In this document: positions 1 through 9,911 of the stretch, in pieces
How the letters are laid out: the number at the start of each line of letters is the position of its first letter
Numbering within the stretch: position 1 is the first letter of the stretch
Assembly (NCBI GenBank): GCA_027596035.1
Contig: JADGJA010000239.1
Coordinates: forward strand, 1 to 28,517
Direction: 5' to 3'
Length of the DNA stretch: 28,517 nt
Source: Thoreauomyces humboldtii
Lineage: Eukaryota; Chytridiomycota; Chytridiomycetes; Spizellomycetales; Powellomycetaceae
Made by a program: the position numbers and the translations under genes
Notes under the pieces: generated by a model
What the model saw: the letters and a program-made list of their open reading frames with translations, nothing else
Told to the model about the DNA's origin: nothing
Database searches by the model: none

Positions 1-125
1 CCCCCTTTCTGGCCCACCCCAGCCGTTACCTTCAGATGTCCCCCCTTCTTCTATGTGGTGACGGGGGCCCCATGCCCTGGAAACGGAGAAGCAAGCGAGC
101 TGAACGAACTCCTTGCATGAACCAG

Positions 126-826
126 GTCTGAACACGGCGTACACCACGATCTCGGAACCTGTGAACCGGCGGCAGTACGATCTGTGAGTATAGCGTGTCA
201 AGGTCTCAAAGTCATTTCGATTTTGACTGCTCAAATTGTGCCTGTTCGCATCCGCAGCTTCGGAGCTTCCGTGAACGGAGGCGACGACACTTTCGCAGAC
301 GCAGTACAGAAGGTGGGTCAGAGGATGGCAGTCTTTCTGACGGGAAGCCATCGATCAGCACTCATGTTCTCACTGGGTGGGCGGTCAGATGTTCGACGAG
401 TTTCTGGATGGACAGTACGACACACTCCTCGGGTTAGTCGATCAAATAAGCAGGTAAGCGCAGGAAACGAAAAAGTCTGGCTCGCGGGAACTGAAGTCGC
501 ATCGGTTTAGCATGAACCCAGATCTTCCCATCACAAAGGAAGGCACGCGGGTCGTGCTCCAGTCCATGCGCGAAATATGCCTCTGGGGCGGGAACCTTTG
601 GGGCGCTGCCAAATTCGAGGTGATCGCCCTGTATGAGATCCACGTGGACCTCCAGGCCCTTCCATTCTTCGACTTTCGTGGAAGGCTCATGAAGAGCGCT
701 GCCCTTAGCAAGGGACTGCTCAGCCTCGTTGCGAAGATGATGCCCAGCGTTGCGGCTAGGGCGATGGAGGGAAGCGCCGTCCACATAAGGCGGATCGACA
801 TGTTCGTCTTCAACACCGTGATCTGA
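126..826 (+). CDS. J-domain (DnaJ/Hsp40-like) protein, 3' part
   Basis: Four exons read in phase: 126-183, 258-312, 389-453 and 511-826. The first visible exon encodes LNTAYTTISEPVNRRQYDLF, which is helix III and the end of a J domain (family pattern: LNxAYxxLSDPxxRxxYDxFG). The HPD loop that stimulates Hsp70 ATPase would lie further upstream and is not in the window, so the gene is cut by the contig edge. After the J domain come MFDEFLDGQYDTLLGLVDQI, then a segment containing ICLWGGNLWGAAKFEVIALY, and a tail ending FVFNTVI. I do not recognise this C-terminal region. It lacks the Gly/Phe linker and the CxxCxGxG zinc repeats of type I/II J proteins, so this is probably a type III (class C) co-chaperone with its own client-binding part. 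Introns are 74, 76 and 57 nt. About 163 residues are visible. The J-domain identity is firm; the client and cell location are unknown. Confidence 0.75.
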
Positions 827-1026
827 GGGGGCCACGGACTCCTGTTCATATGTAAATAGCTTTTTTGTTTCGAGTTGGGCAGATCGGGCTTGCTTTCTGG
901 GCCAGTAAGCTTTTCTTTTTGTGCGAGCAAACAATACCAACCCCGGGAAATCCGGAAACTTTGCAGGAGAGAACGTGAATTGACACGAAGTAGAAGCGTG
1001 GCGGAACAACGTCTCAGAAACTGGGT

Positions 1027-2455
1027 TTATGGTCCAGCTGCCCTCAATTGCAAGATGCCCACTTCGTGCTCAGCCAGCTGCGCATTGAGGTGCGCGTTCA
1101 TGTTTTCCCACTTGTCGACCTCCCAGTTCGCCAACCACAGCTCAAACTGGACTTTTCGCCGTTCAGCCCGAATCTTGTCAGAATCCGCACACGCCCGCTT
1201 CCATTCCTCGGCCCGTCGGTCCACCTGCGTTGACGGACGACAAAGTGAGTACGCGAGAAGTCTGACATCGTTGAATATCAAGAAACTATGATCGTAAAGA
1301 ACTCACATCTTTATCCACCTTCTGCAGCCAGGCGACCTGTAGCGACTCGGGTAACTTCGTGACGTCCAGGATTCGATGCGGTGGACGGTGCACGACATGA
1401 TGATGGTCCGCGGGGTACTGCAGTTGAGGATGCGGTGGGCCACGTGGCGAAAAGACGGATGGATGGGGCGGCATGGGTGACGGCGGGTAAGGTGCCGGCC
1501 TCCGGAACGGCGGATGCGGGGGAGACCGCTGCGTATAGTGTGGGGGACCTGACGGACCTAGCGGACCGTGAGATGGATGTTGCTGTTGCAGCTGCTGAGA
1601 TTGAGATGGTGGATACTGTCGGTGATCTCTGTACGGTGGGAAAGGAGGAAATGGTTGACGAAACGGTGGAGGTGGAGATGATCTTCGCTGCGGCTGCTGG
1701 TGAGGTTGTGGCTGCTGATGCGGCGGCCAGTCCCTGCCCCCAGGAGGGCGTTCAGCGGACCGATATCCTGCTGTTGGTGGAGTTTCGAGCCCATGCCGAG
1801 CCGGTGTCTCGTCCCAATCGCCCGAAATCTGAGCTGGATGCTTCCCTTTTGAAAGCGGCGCGCTCCGAGAAGGGGTTGCCATCGACTCTGGAGGATGATA
1901 GTAAGCCGCCCGAGGCGGTGCGGTTGCCGGGACAGGTGCTCTGCTTGAAGAAGGAGGGTAAAGAGGTCCGGATGACAATGGAGCTGGTGTGTGTGGAGCT
2001 AGCCGGGATTGATGTACTGAAGGCGGCCGTTGATCCCGCGGGTCATCACGCAGATCTCGCGGGGGCAGAGCGCGACCTGAATCGCGGGGAGGCGGATATC
2101 GTCCATCCCTGGACGATGGACCAGAAGTGGAGGGCTGGTATGAGTCAACCGCTGCTGCATAATCTGAAGGCAGCGGTGGCCGTCGCTCACGTTCCCGGTC
2201 CCAGTCTCGGTCTCTATCTCGATCGCGATCCCTTTCTCGTTCCCTGTCACGTTCCAGATGTCGAACAGCGACATATGAAGGACCCGGCCCGGGGGGGCCG
2301 CGGCCGGCAGGCGTCCAGGAGGACCCCGAGGCTCGATGATGAGGGGGAGGTGTCCGTTCGCGTAATGGTGGACGACCGTCTCGGCTGTCACGACGTAAAT
2401 AATCACTTGGAGGTGGCCGATACAACCTAGGGTTGCGACGATCCGGCCCGGGCAT
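1027..2455 (-). CDS. Orphan proline/arginine-rich disordered protein
   Basis: Two exons, 2455-1307 and 1224-1027, joined across an 82-nt intron (gtgagt...cgcag), give 448 residues. The ATG at 2455 is the first after an in-frame stop. The first 360 or so residues are low complexity: many PP, HPP and QQ runs, and a charged block of alternating Arg with Glu/Asp (about residues 70-95), like the RD/RE tracts of some nuclear RNA-binding proteins. Only the last 90 residues look folded. They begin near ILDVTKLPESLQVAWLQKVD and continue through a charged, probably helical, Trp-rich segment (WKRACADSDKIRAERRKV, LWLANWEVDKWENMNAHL). The intron falls inside this segment and the reading stays coherent across it, which supports the gene model. 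I recognise no family. A nuclear or RNA-linked role is only a guess from composition. The opposite strand is also open because of the biased composition, but the splice join favours this strand. Confidence 0.6.
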
Positions 2456-2976
2456 TACGATGCCGGACCTCTGTTTACTTTAAGTGGGCGAGGAGCCCCG
2501 GTAACAACAGAAAGGTTATCGATCTCCACCGAATTCGGCGAATCCTACGCGCCAACGAAGTCCGATATTATTTTCGAACCGAGGATCACAAGAAGAGATA
2601 GAAGCAACGGGTCACGACTATTAAGAGAACGGACTTCTGAACAGCAACCTGAGAACGTTGAGGAGCTGTGTCGATTAGCCAATGGGGGGTTCGAATGCGA
2701 GAGTAATGTCAAAAAGCAAGGTTCAGGTCTTTGAAGACTTCAAGGTTCAAGTTCTTCCAGAGACAACCCTCTTGCCATTTGACATTCGTGTTGTTCAAGC
2801 ACTACAAACCACAAAGGACCAAGGAGGACCAAGGAAGACCCTTCTTTGCATCAGACGTCTTTTCCTAACCTCAATACTTGCGTCTCCAAACTCTCTTTTA
2901 TCTGCGCGTGCGACCCGCTTCCCTCAGTCCTAGTAAAAGCGTTCATCGTTCGGTTCGGCTGGCTGTCAACCTCATC
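2456..2976. other. Intergenic region between divergent genes 1027-2455 (-) and CNB1 (+)
   Basis: This 521-nt stretch holds the upstream regions of both neighbours. I see no convincing coding frame. It contains a three-copy imperfect 10-nt repeat (2812-2840) and a short inverted repeat gtctt-tg-aagac (2729-2740). No clear TATA box was identified. Confidence 0.5.
2812..2840. repeat. Three-unit imperfect tandem repeat (aaggaccaaggaggacc-type)
   Basis: Units aaaggacc, aaggaggacc and aaggaagacc lie head to tail, about 140 nt upstream of the calcineurin B start. This may be simple purine-rich slippage or a clustered binding site. Confidence 0.45.
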
Positions 2977-3686
2977 ATGGGACAAGGCTCCTCTCGATTG
3001 CAGCCAGAAGAGCTGGAAGACCTCCAGTCCATATCCACTTGTACGTCGAGAAGGTCGAGCAGCAGCTATGATAGCCCTCGAAGAGCTTTGGTCCGCTCCG
3101 AAGTGGATACATGCTGACCCTTGTCTCGGTCACGTCAGTCTCGGAAGCACAAATCAAAACCCTGTATTCCCGCTTCAAACACCTGGACAAGGACAATTCC
3201 GGATCTATTTCGACGGAGGAGATGACGGCCATTCCCGAATTGGCCATGAATCCGTTGGCGAACCGTGTCGTTGCCGTTTTTGATCTGGACGGCCGCAACG
3301 AGGTCAACTTCAGGCAGTTTGTTTCGGCTCTGTCCGTCTTCTCGAAGCAAGCAAAACGGGAACAGAAATTGAGCTGTAGGTTGCGGTGCATGAAAAGCCG
3401 GACATCTGACCTCTCTCCGCTGACATGTTGACGCTCCTATCCTTGTGCAGTTGCGTTCAAGGTTTACGACGTGAACGGTGATGGGGTGATCGACTCGACC
3501 GATCTGTACCATGTCCTCAAGCTCATGGTTGGATCCAACCTCTCGGACTCGCAGGTCCAGTCTCTGGTGGATCAGACCATTTTAGAGGCCGACGTGCTCG
3601 ACAATGATGGTGCCATATCCTTCAACGAATTCAAGCGAGCCATGTTCAACGCGGACATGGAAAACGTTCTGACCATCGAGATCTGA
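2977..3686 (+). CDS. CNB1: Calcineurin regulatory subunit B (EF-hand, N-myristoylated)
   Basis: Three exons (2977-3040, 3139-3375, 3451-3686) encode 178 residues, close to the usual size of about 170-175. This is the Ca2+-binding subunit that, with calmodulin, activates the calcineurin A phosphatase. The N-terminus MGQGSSRL is a good myristoylation signal (MGxxxS). The order then follows the family: FSEAQIKTLYSRFKHLDKD, EF-hand 1 (DKDNSGSISTEE), EF-hand 2 (DLDGRNEVNFRQ), the linker region (FSALSVFS-like QFVSALSVFS), EF-hand 3 (DVNGDGVIDSTD), EF-hand 4 (around DNDGAISFNEF) and the tail NVLTIEI. Introns are 98 and 75 nt, and both joins restore known sequence (IST|FSEAQ and KLS|FAFKVYDVN). EF-hand 2 has lost the usual acidic residue at loop position 5, the Gly at 6 and the Glu at 12; EF-hand 4 seems to carry one extra residue. 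The family assignment is very secure. Confidence 0.95.
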
Positions 3687-3882
3687 CTGGAGTTGGGGAT
3701 GGAGGCACGAAATACATAGACAGAAGGGGACGCCGGCGTTTGTACAAAGATCGAACTGGAAGGAAGGACCGCACTCGCACTGTAGATAGTTTACCAATAA
3801 GAAACCGACGAGTCATACAACATCCACCGCATCCTGATCAAAACTATCGATATACGGTTGGGGGCAGGCGCCAAATATGATA

Positions 3883-6800
3883 TCACATATCTTCAGCGCC
3901 GTTCCCAGCGAGTCCGTCTCCCGTCAAAAAATCCAGTCCGGTCCTTTCGGGTGCATCTACTATCCCACGATACACATGGTACGGCACGAGGAGTCTCGGC
4001 CGCTCTTCCGGCAGCGTTGTCGTTGCGTCTTCGTGCATCTTGATCCGGGTGTCCTTGTCCCGGGCCTCTAAGAAAGGTTCTAGCTTCACCTTGACCTCAT
4101 GCTCCGACGTTTGAACTGTATCCAGATCGCCAGCATGGCCTGTGTCGGAGGCATTCGGTTTGGGCGGTCGATCATGGTCGGGACCGGACTGCGAGGTGCC
4201 ACCGTTGTCCCTTAGTCTTGCCATCGCAGCCGCATCGACTCTCTGATCCGCACGGAACGCAACGATAGCCTGTTCGAGGATGCGCATGAGGAACGATCTT
4301 GTCGCCTACAGAAGCGTGTGAAAATCGTATCAGTCAAGCCCTGACGCACCGGCAAGTTCTACGCGTTTTCGGACATACCTCGAATAGTATACCGCAGGCA
4401 ACCGGATCGGTGCCTAAGCTGGGCAGTCTTAGCTGCCTCACTGTTCGAGTTACCCACTCTATCTCATTAGCACTAGCGGTGGGGTGAAGGAGGCGGCGGG
4501 ACCACGACGCGTTTTGAATGTCAGCGGTTTGAAGGTTGCTGGATTGCTGTTGAAGGGAATCGACATTGATGTCGTGAAGTTCGTCTACATAAGGATTTCC
4601 CAATCGTTCAGACACTTCAGGGCGCCAATACCTGAAAATTCAGCAGCTACGTACCTTCATTGCCGATCGATCCATCCAAGGTAGCCAAGTTAATGCCCAC
4701 TCGCTCCGCAACCTCATGCGCACTTGTGAGCGTCCAGACTCGACCCCTCCACATTCCCGGACGCCTTGGGCAATGTTGTGCTTCATCCTTTTCTGCATCT
4801 TCCTGTCCCGCCACTTCGTGGGCTCCGAAACCACCACAGAACCTGCAGTACTTCTTTCGAGCTGGGGCGTCATGTTGTGCCTGCGCTGGCGCGGGAGCTT
4901 GCTTAGGCGCGGGAACAGCTGGGGTATGATTGCGGCTTGCACACCAGGCGACAATGTACTTCAAGGACAAGGGGGGATCCACGACAGCTATAGCTGGCTT
5001 GGATATTTTCGCTTGTGACGAGCCCTCAACGGTTACGGAAGACGGCGCTGGAAGTGGTGATGCAGGTGAAGCGGCGATCGAACCGACAGTTGTTTCCGTG
5101 GGATTCAAGAAGAGACTGGGTTCGGACTCACGCAAGGAAGACAAAACTTGTCGAGCCCGCTGCCACTACAAAGTTGGTGAGCCTTCGGCAAAGGGCATAA
5201 ATACACGCTGCAGAGGTTCGAGGATGTCTCACCTCGGACGCCTTTCGCTTTCCAATAGGCCATGATAAATAAACTGCGACGGTCGGTGCCGTGGTGTACC
5301 CAAGCGGGTGTGCGGTGGGCACTGGATCTGCATGCATCGATAAATTTTCATTCGAATCTCATTACGATCGCCATCGCCCTCGAAGCTTACTGGGGCGAAT
5401 CAGCGGAAACTTGTCCACAGCCTTCTTGATGACCCTGTCAAGCTTGGCTTTCCTGGCCTTGTGCTCCTTCCCATCTGGATCTAAAGCGTTGTCAAGCGTG
5501 ACGCAGCCTTTGTCGTCCTCCTCCGGTGCTACTGGATCCTCGGAAGTCTGGCCGGCAATCTTCTCCCTTCCTTCCCCAAATTCGGTATTGCGATCCAGCT
5601 CCAGGTCGAGGAACCGCTCGGGACCGGGTACCTGTCGGCCGGTGTGGGCGTGATCCAGCTTGACATGATGTATGAGGTCCACGTTCTTATTCCTCTCATC
5701 CCGGAACACCAACTGCACCCTGACAGGAAACTCTCCCCATCCATACCGAGTCAATCGGAACGGCGGATCTGTCACCTCGATGATATCGAACGGTTTGTAA
5801 TCCGGATGGAGATAGAATCGCACCTTGTGAACGTATGGAGTGATATCAAGGGCTTTGGCCGGACCGTGGAGGTATATCATCCACTTGAATGCGTACTTTG
5901 CCATGCCCGGTTCACGCTTGTCCACCGGAATGAATCGTGAAACGTTACCGAGCACTACGCGTCGTTTCACATAGAATCGCGATCCTGTTCCTGTAGACAG
6001 CACGGATGGTTCTACGGTCGGTCGGGTAAACACCGACGGAACCGAATCCGGGGTTTCATCATCGGGTTTGGCTTCGGGCACAGATAGTGAAGACTCCTCG
6101 TCCATCATGTTTTTGCGTAACTCTCCGTCTATCCCCGGAGCGGCTGGATCCATGGTGTCAACCAGCATTGGATCTCCTACAGGTTCAAACGCACTGTCCT
6201 CCTCCGTATCCGCAAGTTCGGAGTGCTTCAGACTGTTGGCTATCGATTCCGATGGCAAGTGCGCCGTAGAGAGCTCGCTCTGAGACACCATAGGATCACC
6301 AACGTCGATGTCGATAGCCTCGTCCTCGTAGACTTTTATTTTTGGTCGTTCCTTCGTGATCAAAGCCTGTGGAATTGGTATCTCGATGTCGTCCTCATCT
6401 TCCGACATTGGCTGCTGTGGGGCGACACCCCAGATAAAACTTGTAGGCTTCTCTAAGGTCGTTCCCTTGACGTGAATCCGCCTTGCAGCGTGATCGAGAG
6501 GTACTTCTTCCTCCCCAACCACAACTCCGCAGGCCCTCGTCGCCTCTGAATGAGATGGAAACTCCCTGTCGTGCTTGTAGCGACAGTGATTGATGAATCC
6601 CTGCATGTTCACGAACTGACTCCTTCCACAACTCGGGCAAACGATTTTAACGTAGGCGCCATCGTCATCGCGGCGGGAATATAAGAGGGGTGCATAAGTC
6701 TTCTTAGCGGTGCGAGTGGGCCGGGAGGGAGGGACGATTCCGCCTGCCCGGGTATTGTGAACATTAGTCGCTGTGGTTACGGGAGATACTGGGCGGCTCG

Positions 6801-7430
6801 GTGGTGCAGTGGAAGGTACGCTGTTTGGTGCACTGGCGAATAAGGAGGGTGAAAGTAGTGGGGCAGTGCCTGCTCACAAGTAAGATGGTAGATATGAAGT
6901 GGAAATGCGTACGGGATCGTCAGTTCAAGATGATTGGTAAATGCAAATCTCATTGTAAGAAAGTAGCTGGCGTCCTGGCCTAATGGGTAGCCTAGTGCCT
7001 AATCTAATCTGCCACATTCCGATTTCGCTCACTTTCCCATCCATAGATCCTACTCCGAGAAGCCTCGTTCCACCACTGCCAGTTCCTAGTCTCTGACAAA
7101 AAGGGTTCGATGCCAGCTCCGTCGCTTACCATTGATGATAGCATGGCTCATGCGAAGGAGCACACTCTCGCCGTGTCGAATAAGGGTATCGATGGTCGTC
7201 AGCTCGTTGCGCTTCAGTAGGATTTCATGATCAAACTGAGTGCGTATGATGCGACGAACAGCCTCAATAGTCGCTGGATCTATCAAAGGGGAATGCGCAG
7301 CTGGTAAGGACTACGCTTCGGTCCGAAAGAACGGCAAAGAAGCGCGCACCTTCAATTGCCGCAGGAGGCGTGGAAGAGGTTGACCTCTTATTAGCCGGCC
7401 CCCTGCCGGGAGACCTTTTCGAGGACACCA
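3883..7430 (-). CDS. YEATS2-like acyl-lysine reader with C-terminal histone-fold-like region
   Basis: Exons on the minus strand: one ending at 7350, then 7300-7130, 6869-5391, 5327-5233, 5165-4655, 4584-4379 and 4305-3883; all phases agree. Domains in order: a helical block like the YEATS2 N-terminus (ATIEAVRRIIRTQFDHEILL at 7280-7220); a zinc-knuckle-like motif VCPSCGRSQFVNMQGFINHC followed by RYKH (about 6650-6580); an acidic linker; the YEATS domain (about 5990-5600) with GNVSRFIPVDKRE, FYLHPDYKPFD and RYGWGEFPVRVQLVF; then YLSWPIGKRKASE|WQRARQ across an intron, KYIVAWCASRNHTP, a CxxC motif (KKYCRFCGGFGAHE) and a histone-fold-like helix pair (GILFEATRSFLMRILEQ). This matches animal YEATS2, the scaffold that binds acylated histone H3 in the ATAC acetyltransferase complex. 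Yeast-type YEATS proteins (Yaf9, Taf14, Sas5) are much shorter. The start codon is not resolved: the frame is open above 7350 but has no convincing ATG, so a short upstream exon is likely. The listed end, 7430, is approximate. Confidence 0.88.
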
Positions 7431-7836
7431 CGAAGACGCTTCGGATGTGTCGGTGCAGACGAAACCTGAGCTGGAAAGAGGGCTGCCCTAGGGGCCGCCA
7501 GAGGAGGAGTTGCGAGGAGCCACCAGCCGATCTAGTTGCTGTACACCAGAAAAACAGTCGGGCGGAATAAAACAGATTGGGGCTTCGTAGAGCGCAGTGT
7601 AGTTTATCGGAACGTGATCCACGATGTCGCCCAGAAGTCAGAACTCGCTGGTCTCCTTCTTGCTCCTCTAAGATTCTGCGAGATTTGCTCCTTGAGACGC
7701 GAAAGGGAGCGAAGAACGGTGTCTCCCGACAGCGATAAAACAGCCAGCTGCAGAACCTCCATCCCATGCTCCAAAAGAAGTTTGGCAACGACCTGGACGA
7801 GCGCCCGACGAAGCCTCAACTGGAGCAGGGCGAGGG
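7351..7836. other. 5' regions of divergent YEATS2-like (-) and DNMT2 (+) genes
   Basis: This 486-nt stretch holds the unresolved first exon(s) of the YEATS2-like gene, whose frame continues above 7350 as SSKRSPGRGPANKRSTSS, and a shared promoter. On the plus strand the frame of the DNMT2 start is open back to a stop at 7693 but has no ATG before 7837. On the minus strand an ATG near 7760 opens a Leu-rich frame down to 7604 that looks protein-like but fits no neighbour. Confidence 0.4.
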
Positions 7837-9681
7837 ATGAGCAAAGAAAAAGAGTCAAGCGAATCTGAAGTATCGGTACTGGGAGAGCAAGAAGACCCAA
7901 AAAAGCGATCTGCACAAGCCGCAGGAGAGGAATCTTGGGACAACCCACCTTCACCAAGGAAGCGGGCACGCCTCGACAAAGGCCACGACGAAATGGACGG
8001 AAGCAGAACCAAGGAGCAACCCGTCGACGATACTGTTACTGCTGAGATACCTCCGATTCGAGCGCTCGAGTTCTTCTCGGGTCTCGGCGGGCTGGTACGG
8101 ATTGATTCACACGTCATCGGTAGCGAACCATGCTCTGACCTACTTGCGTTTCCTACGATGCTATTCTGAAACAGCATTATGCGCTCGACTTCTGCAATCT
8201 CCCGGACGCCCGTGTCGTCGCAGCGTTTGATATCAATGAGCATGCCAACTCTTGCTACTTGCATAACTTCGGATTGAAACCAACTACTCGTGGGATAGAA
8301 TATCTTTCGGCATCAGCTATTGACAAATTGAACGCGAATGCGTGGTTTCTGTCTCCGCCCTGTCAACCCTATACCCAGGGTGGAAAGTCTCTTGACAACA
8401 AGGACGCTCGCGCAAATGGTCTCTTGCATTTGGTGGAGCTTCTCGGGGAGATCCAGGCGCGGCCAGAATTCGTGTTTGTGGAGGTGAGCGAGAGTATTTT
8501 TTTGAGGGAGGAGCATTGGATGGATCCGCTGTTGCTGCATCCTATAAGTTGGAACTACCACGGTATTTTGAAGGATATTTGGACGCTTACTGGACACTCG
8601 TCCTGATCATATTGTGTTTCAAAGAAACGAAGAGGTTTCTCATTGCTTGTCTACGCATTAGAATGTTCCAAATTTCGAGGTGCGGTGACTCCGATAATAT
8701 GTAGGAGCTCAGACTGAAGCTTCGCCTTGAGGCTCCCCTGACCACCGATGCCTGCTGCATAGGTATCGCACAGTCGAGAACTACTCGTGAAGAAACTTAA
8801 CGCCCTTGATTACGACATCGATGAGTACTTGCTGAGTCCCCTTCAAGTTGGGGTTGCAAACGATCGCAAGAGATATTATCTCGTGGTAAGTGCGTTCTCA
8901 GGTGCTCTGAGATCTCAACATCACAGCTCATACCTCACCGCCCGGCAGGCACGCCTCAGACCACCAGTACCGACAACAGTACAGGCCGTTTCTTATTTTG
9001 AGACGGCAAAGATTCATACAACGATCAACGGCACGACGGGGTTCACAGCACCGCGGCAAGTTAGTGACTACCTAGACAGTCCTTCTTCGCCGGAGGGCTA
9101 CACCGTACCGGAGGCTTTCATTACAAAGCGACACAACTTCCGCTTTGGTGCGTGCTCCTCATTTCTGGTTTCGCCAGATAAATCCTCGTAATGACACCCG
9201 CAATTCGCTGCAGATATCGTGACACCTTCCTCCACCACGACTTCTACGTTTACCAAGGCGTACGGGTCACACCATGTCATTGGAAGTGGTTCTTTTCTGC
9301 AGACGAAACATCTTGACGTACGAAAGATACCCGCAGACCGCGCGCCCGATGCTCTTCATACTGACCTATTTTGTTCAGCTTACTTACGACCCTGCGGAGC
9401 AAGCAACTCTGCTCACACTCGGCCTAAGGTTTTTCTCCCCATCTGAAGTGGCAAGACTCCACGCCTTTCCGATTCTTGGCGAGCGGGATCTTCACGCTGA
9501 AGATGAACTTTCAACCGTCAACGGGACTGACGGTCGGAAAGGTTTCCAGTTCCCAGAGTCCATCACTGAAGCGCAAAGATGGCGGCTGCTAGGGAACTCG
9601 CTCAACGTGCGAGTGGTCGGAATTTTGATGCGAGACGTGCTGTTCAGGAAGCATCGGGTCACTTACCCCTCGTCAAAATAA
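7837..9681 (+). CDS. DNMT2-type tRNA (cytosine-38-C5) methyltransferase
   Basis: Seven exons (7837-8094, 8175-8483, 8662-8684, 8774-8885, 8949-9147, 9214-9317, 9379-9681) give 435 residues. The enzyme methylates cytosine 38 of tRNA-Asp and a few other tRNAs using S-adenosylmethionine. Motifs in order: an SAM-binding start FFSGLGGL|HYALDFCN; motif IV LSPPCQPYTQGG with the catalytic Cys; motif VI FVFVE|NVPNFEV, the ENV triplet being split by an intron; YLLSPLQVGVANDRKRYYLV; the DNMT2-specific block FTKAYGSHHVIGSGSFLQT; and the end block RFFSPSEVARLHAFP ... WRLLGNSLNVRVVGILM. Every intron join restores family sequence. About 75 disordered, charged residues precede motif I; the family usually starts almost at motif I. 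The usual CFT triplet of the target-recognition block reads TFT here. The 23-nt third exon and the 178-nt second intron are the least usual parts of the model. The N-terminal start is uncertain because the frame is open upstream. Confidence 0.93.
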
Positions 9682-9911
9682 CTAGACACCACGACTGCTG
9701 GTGGCCGGCCGGTTTCACATTACGTAGCCATGACGTGCGATGAAGCTATAAACCTATTCGCAAAGATTGTCCTCGCTGCATAAATACATAACAACAATGG
9801 AAAAAAAGTCCTGGTGGAAGGAGGAATGGGACGCTGACTACAAACGGGTGGGAAACCCCAACTGAAGAAAAAACACAAAGACCTGGAAGCCGCGAAATGA
9901 CAAAGCTGTCC
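9682..9911. other. Intergenic region between convergent DNMT2 and C9-methyltransferase genes
   Basis: 230 nt between two converging stop codons, holding both 3' untranslated regions. I see no gene or repeat in it. Confidence 0.5.

Noticed and set aside
434..1009. Minus-strand open frames overlapping the J-protein exons
   Set aside because: The plus-strand exons join in phase through good splice sites and carry a J-domain motif; the minus frames carry no motif.
1381..2430. Long plus-strand open frame (349 residues) opposite the Pro/Arg-rich orphan
   Set aside because: The minus-strand frame is longer, starts at an ATG after a stop, and joins through a clean GT...AG intron to a coherent C-terminus. 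The plus frame is a by-product of biased composition.
8484..8661. Read-through of DNMT2 after FVFVE as coding sequence
   Set aside because: The frame after 8484 loses the family sequence, while splicing to 8662 restores the ENV motif and the following NFEV.
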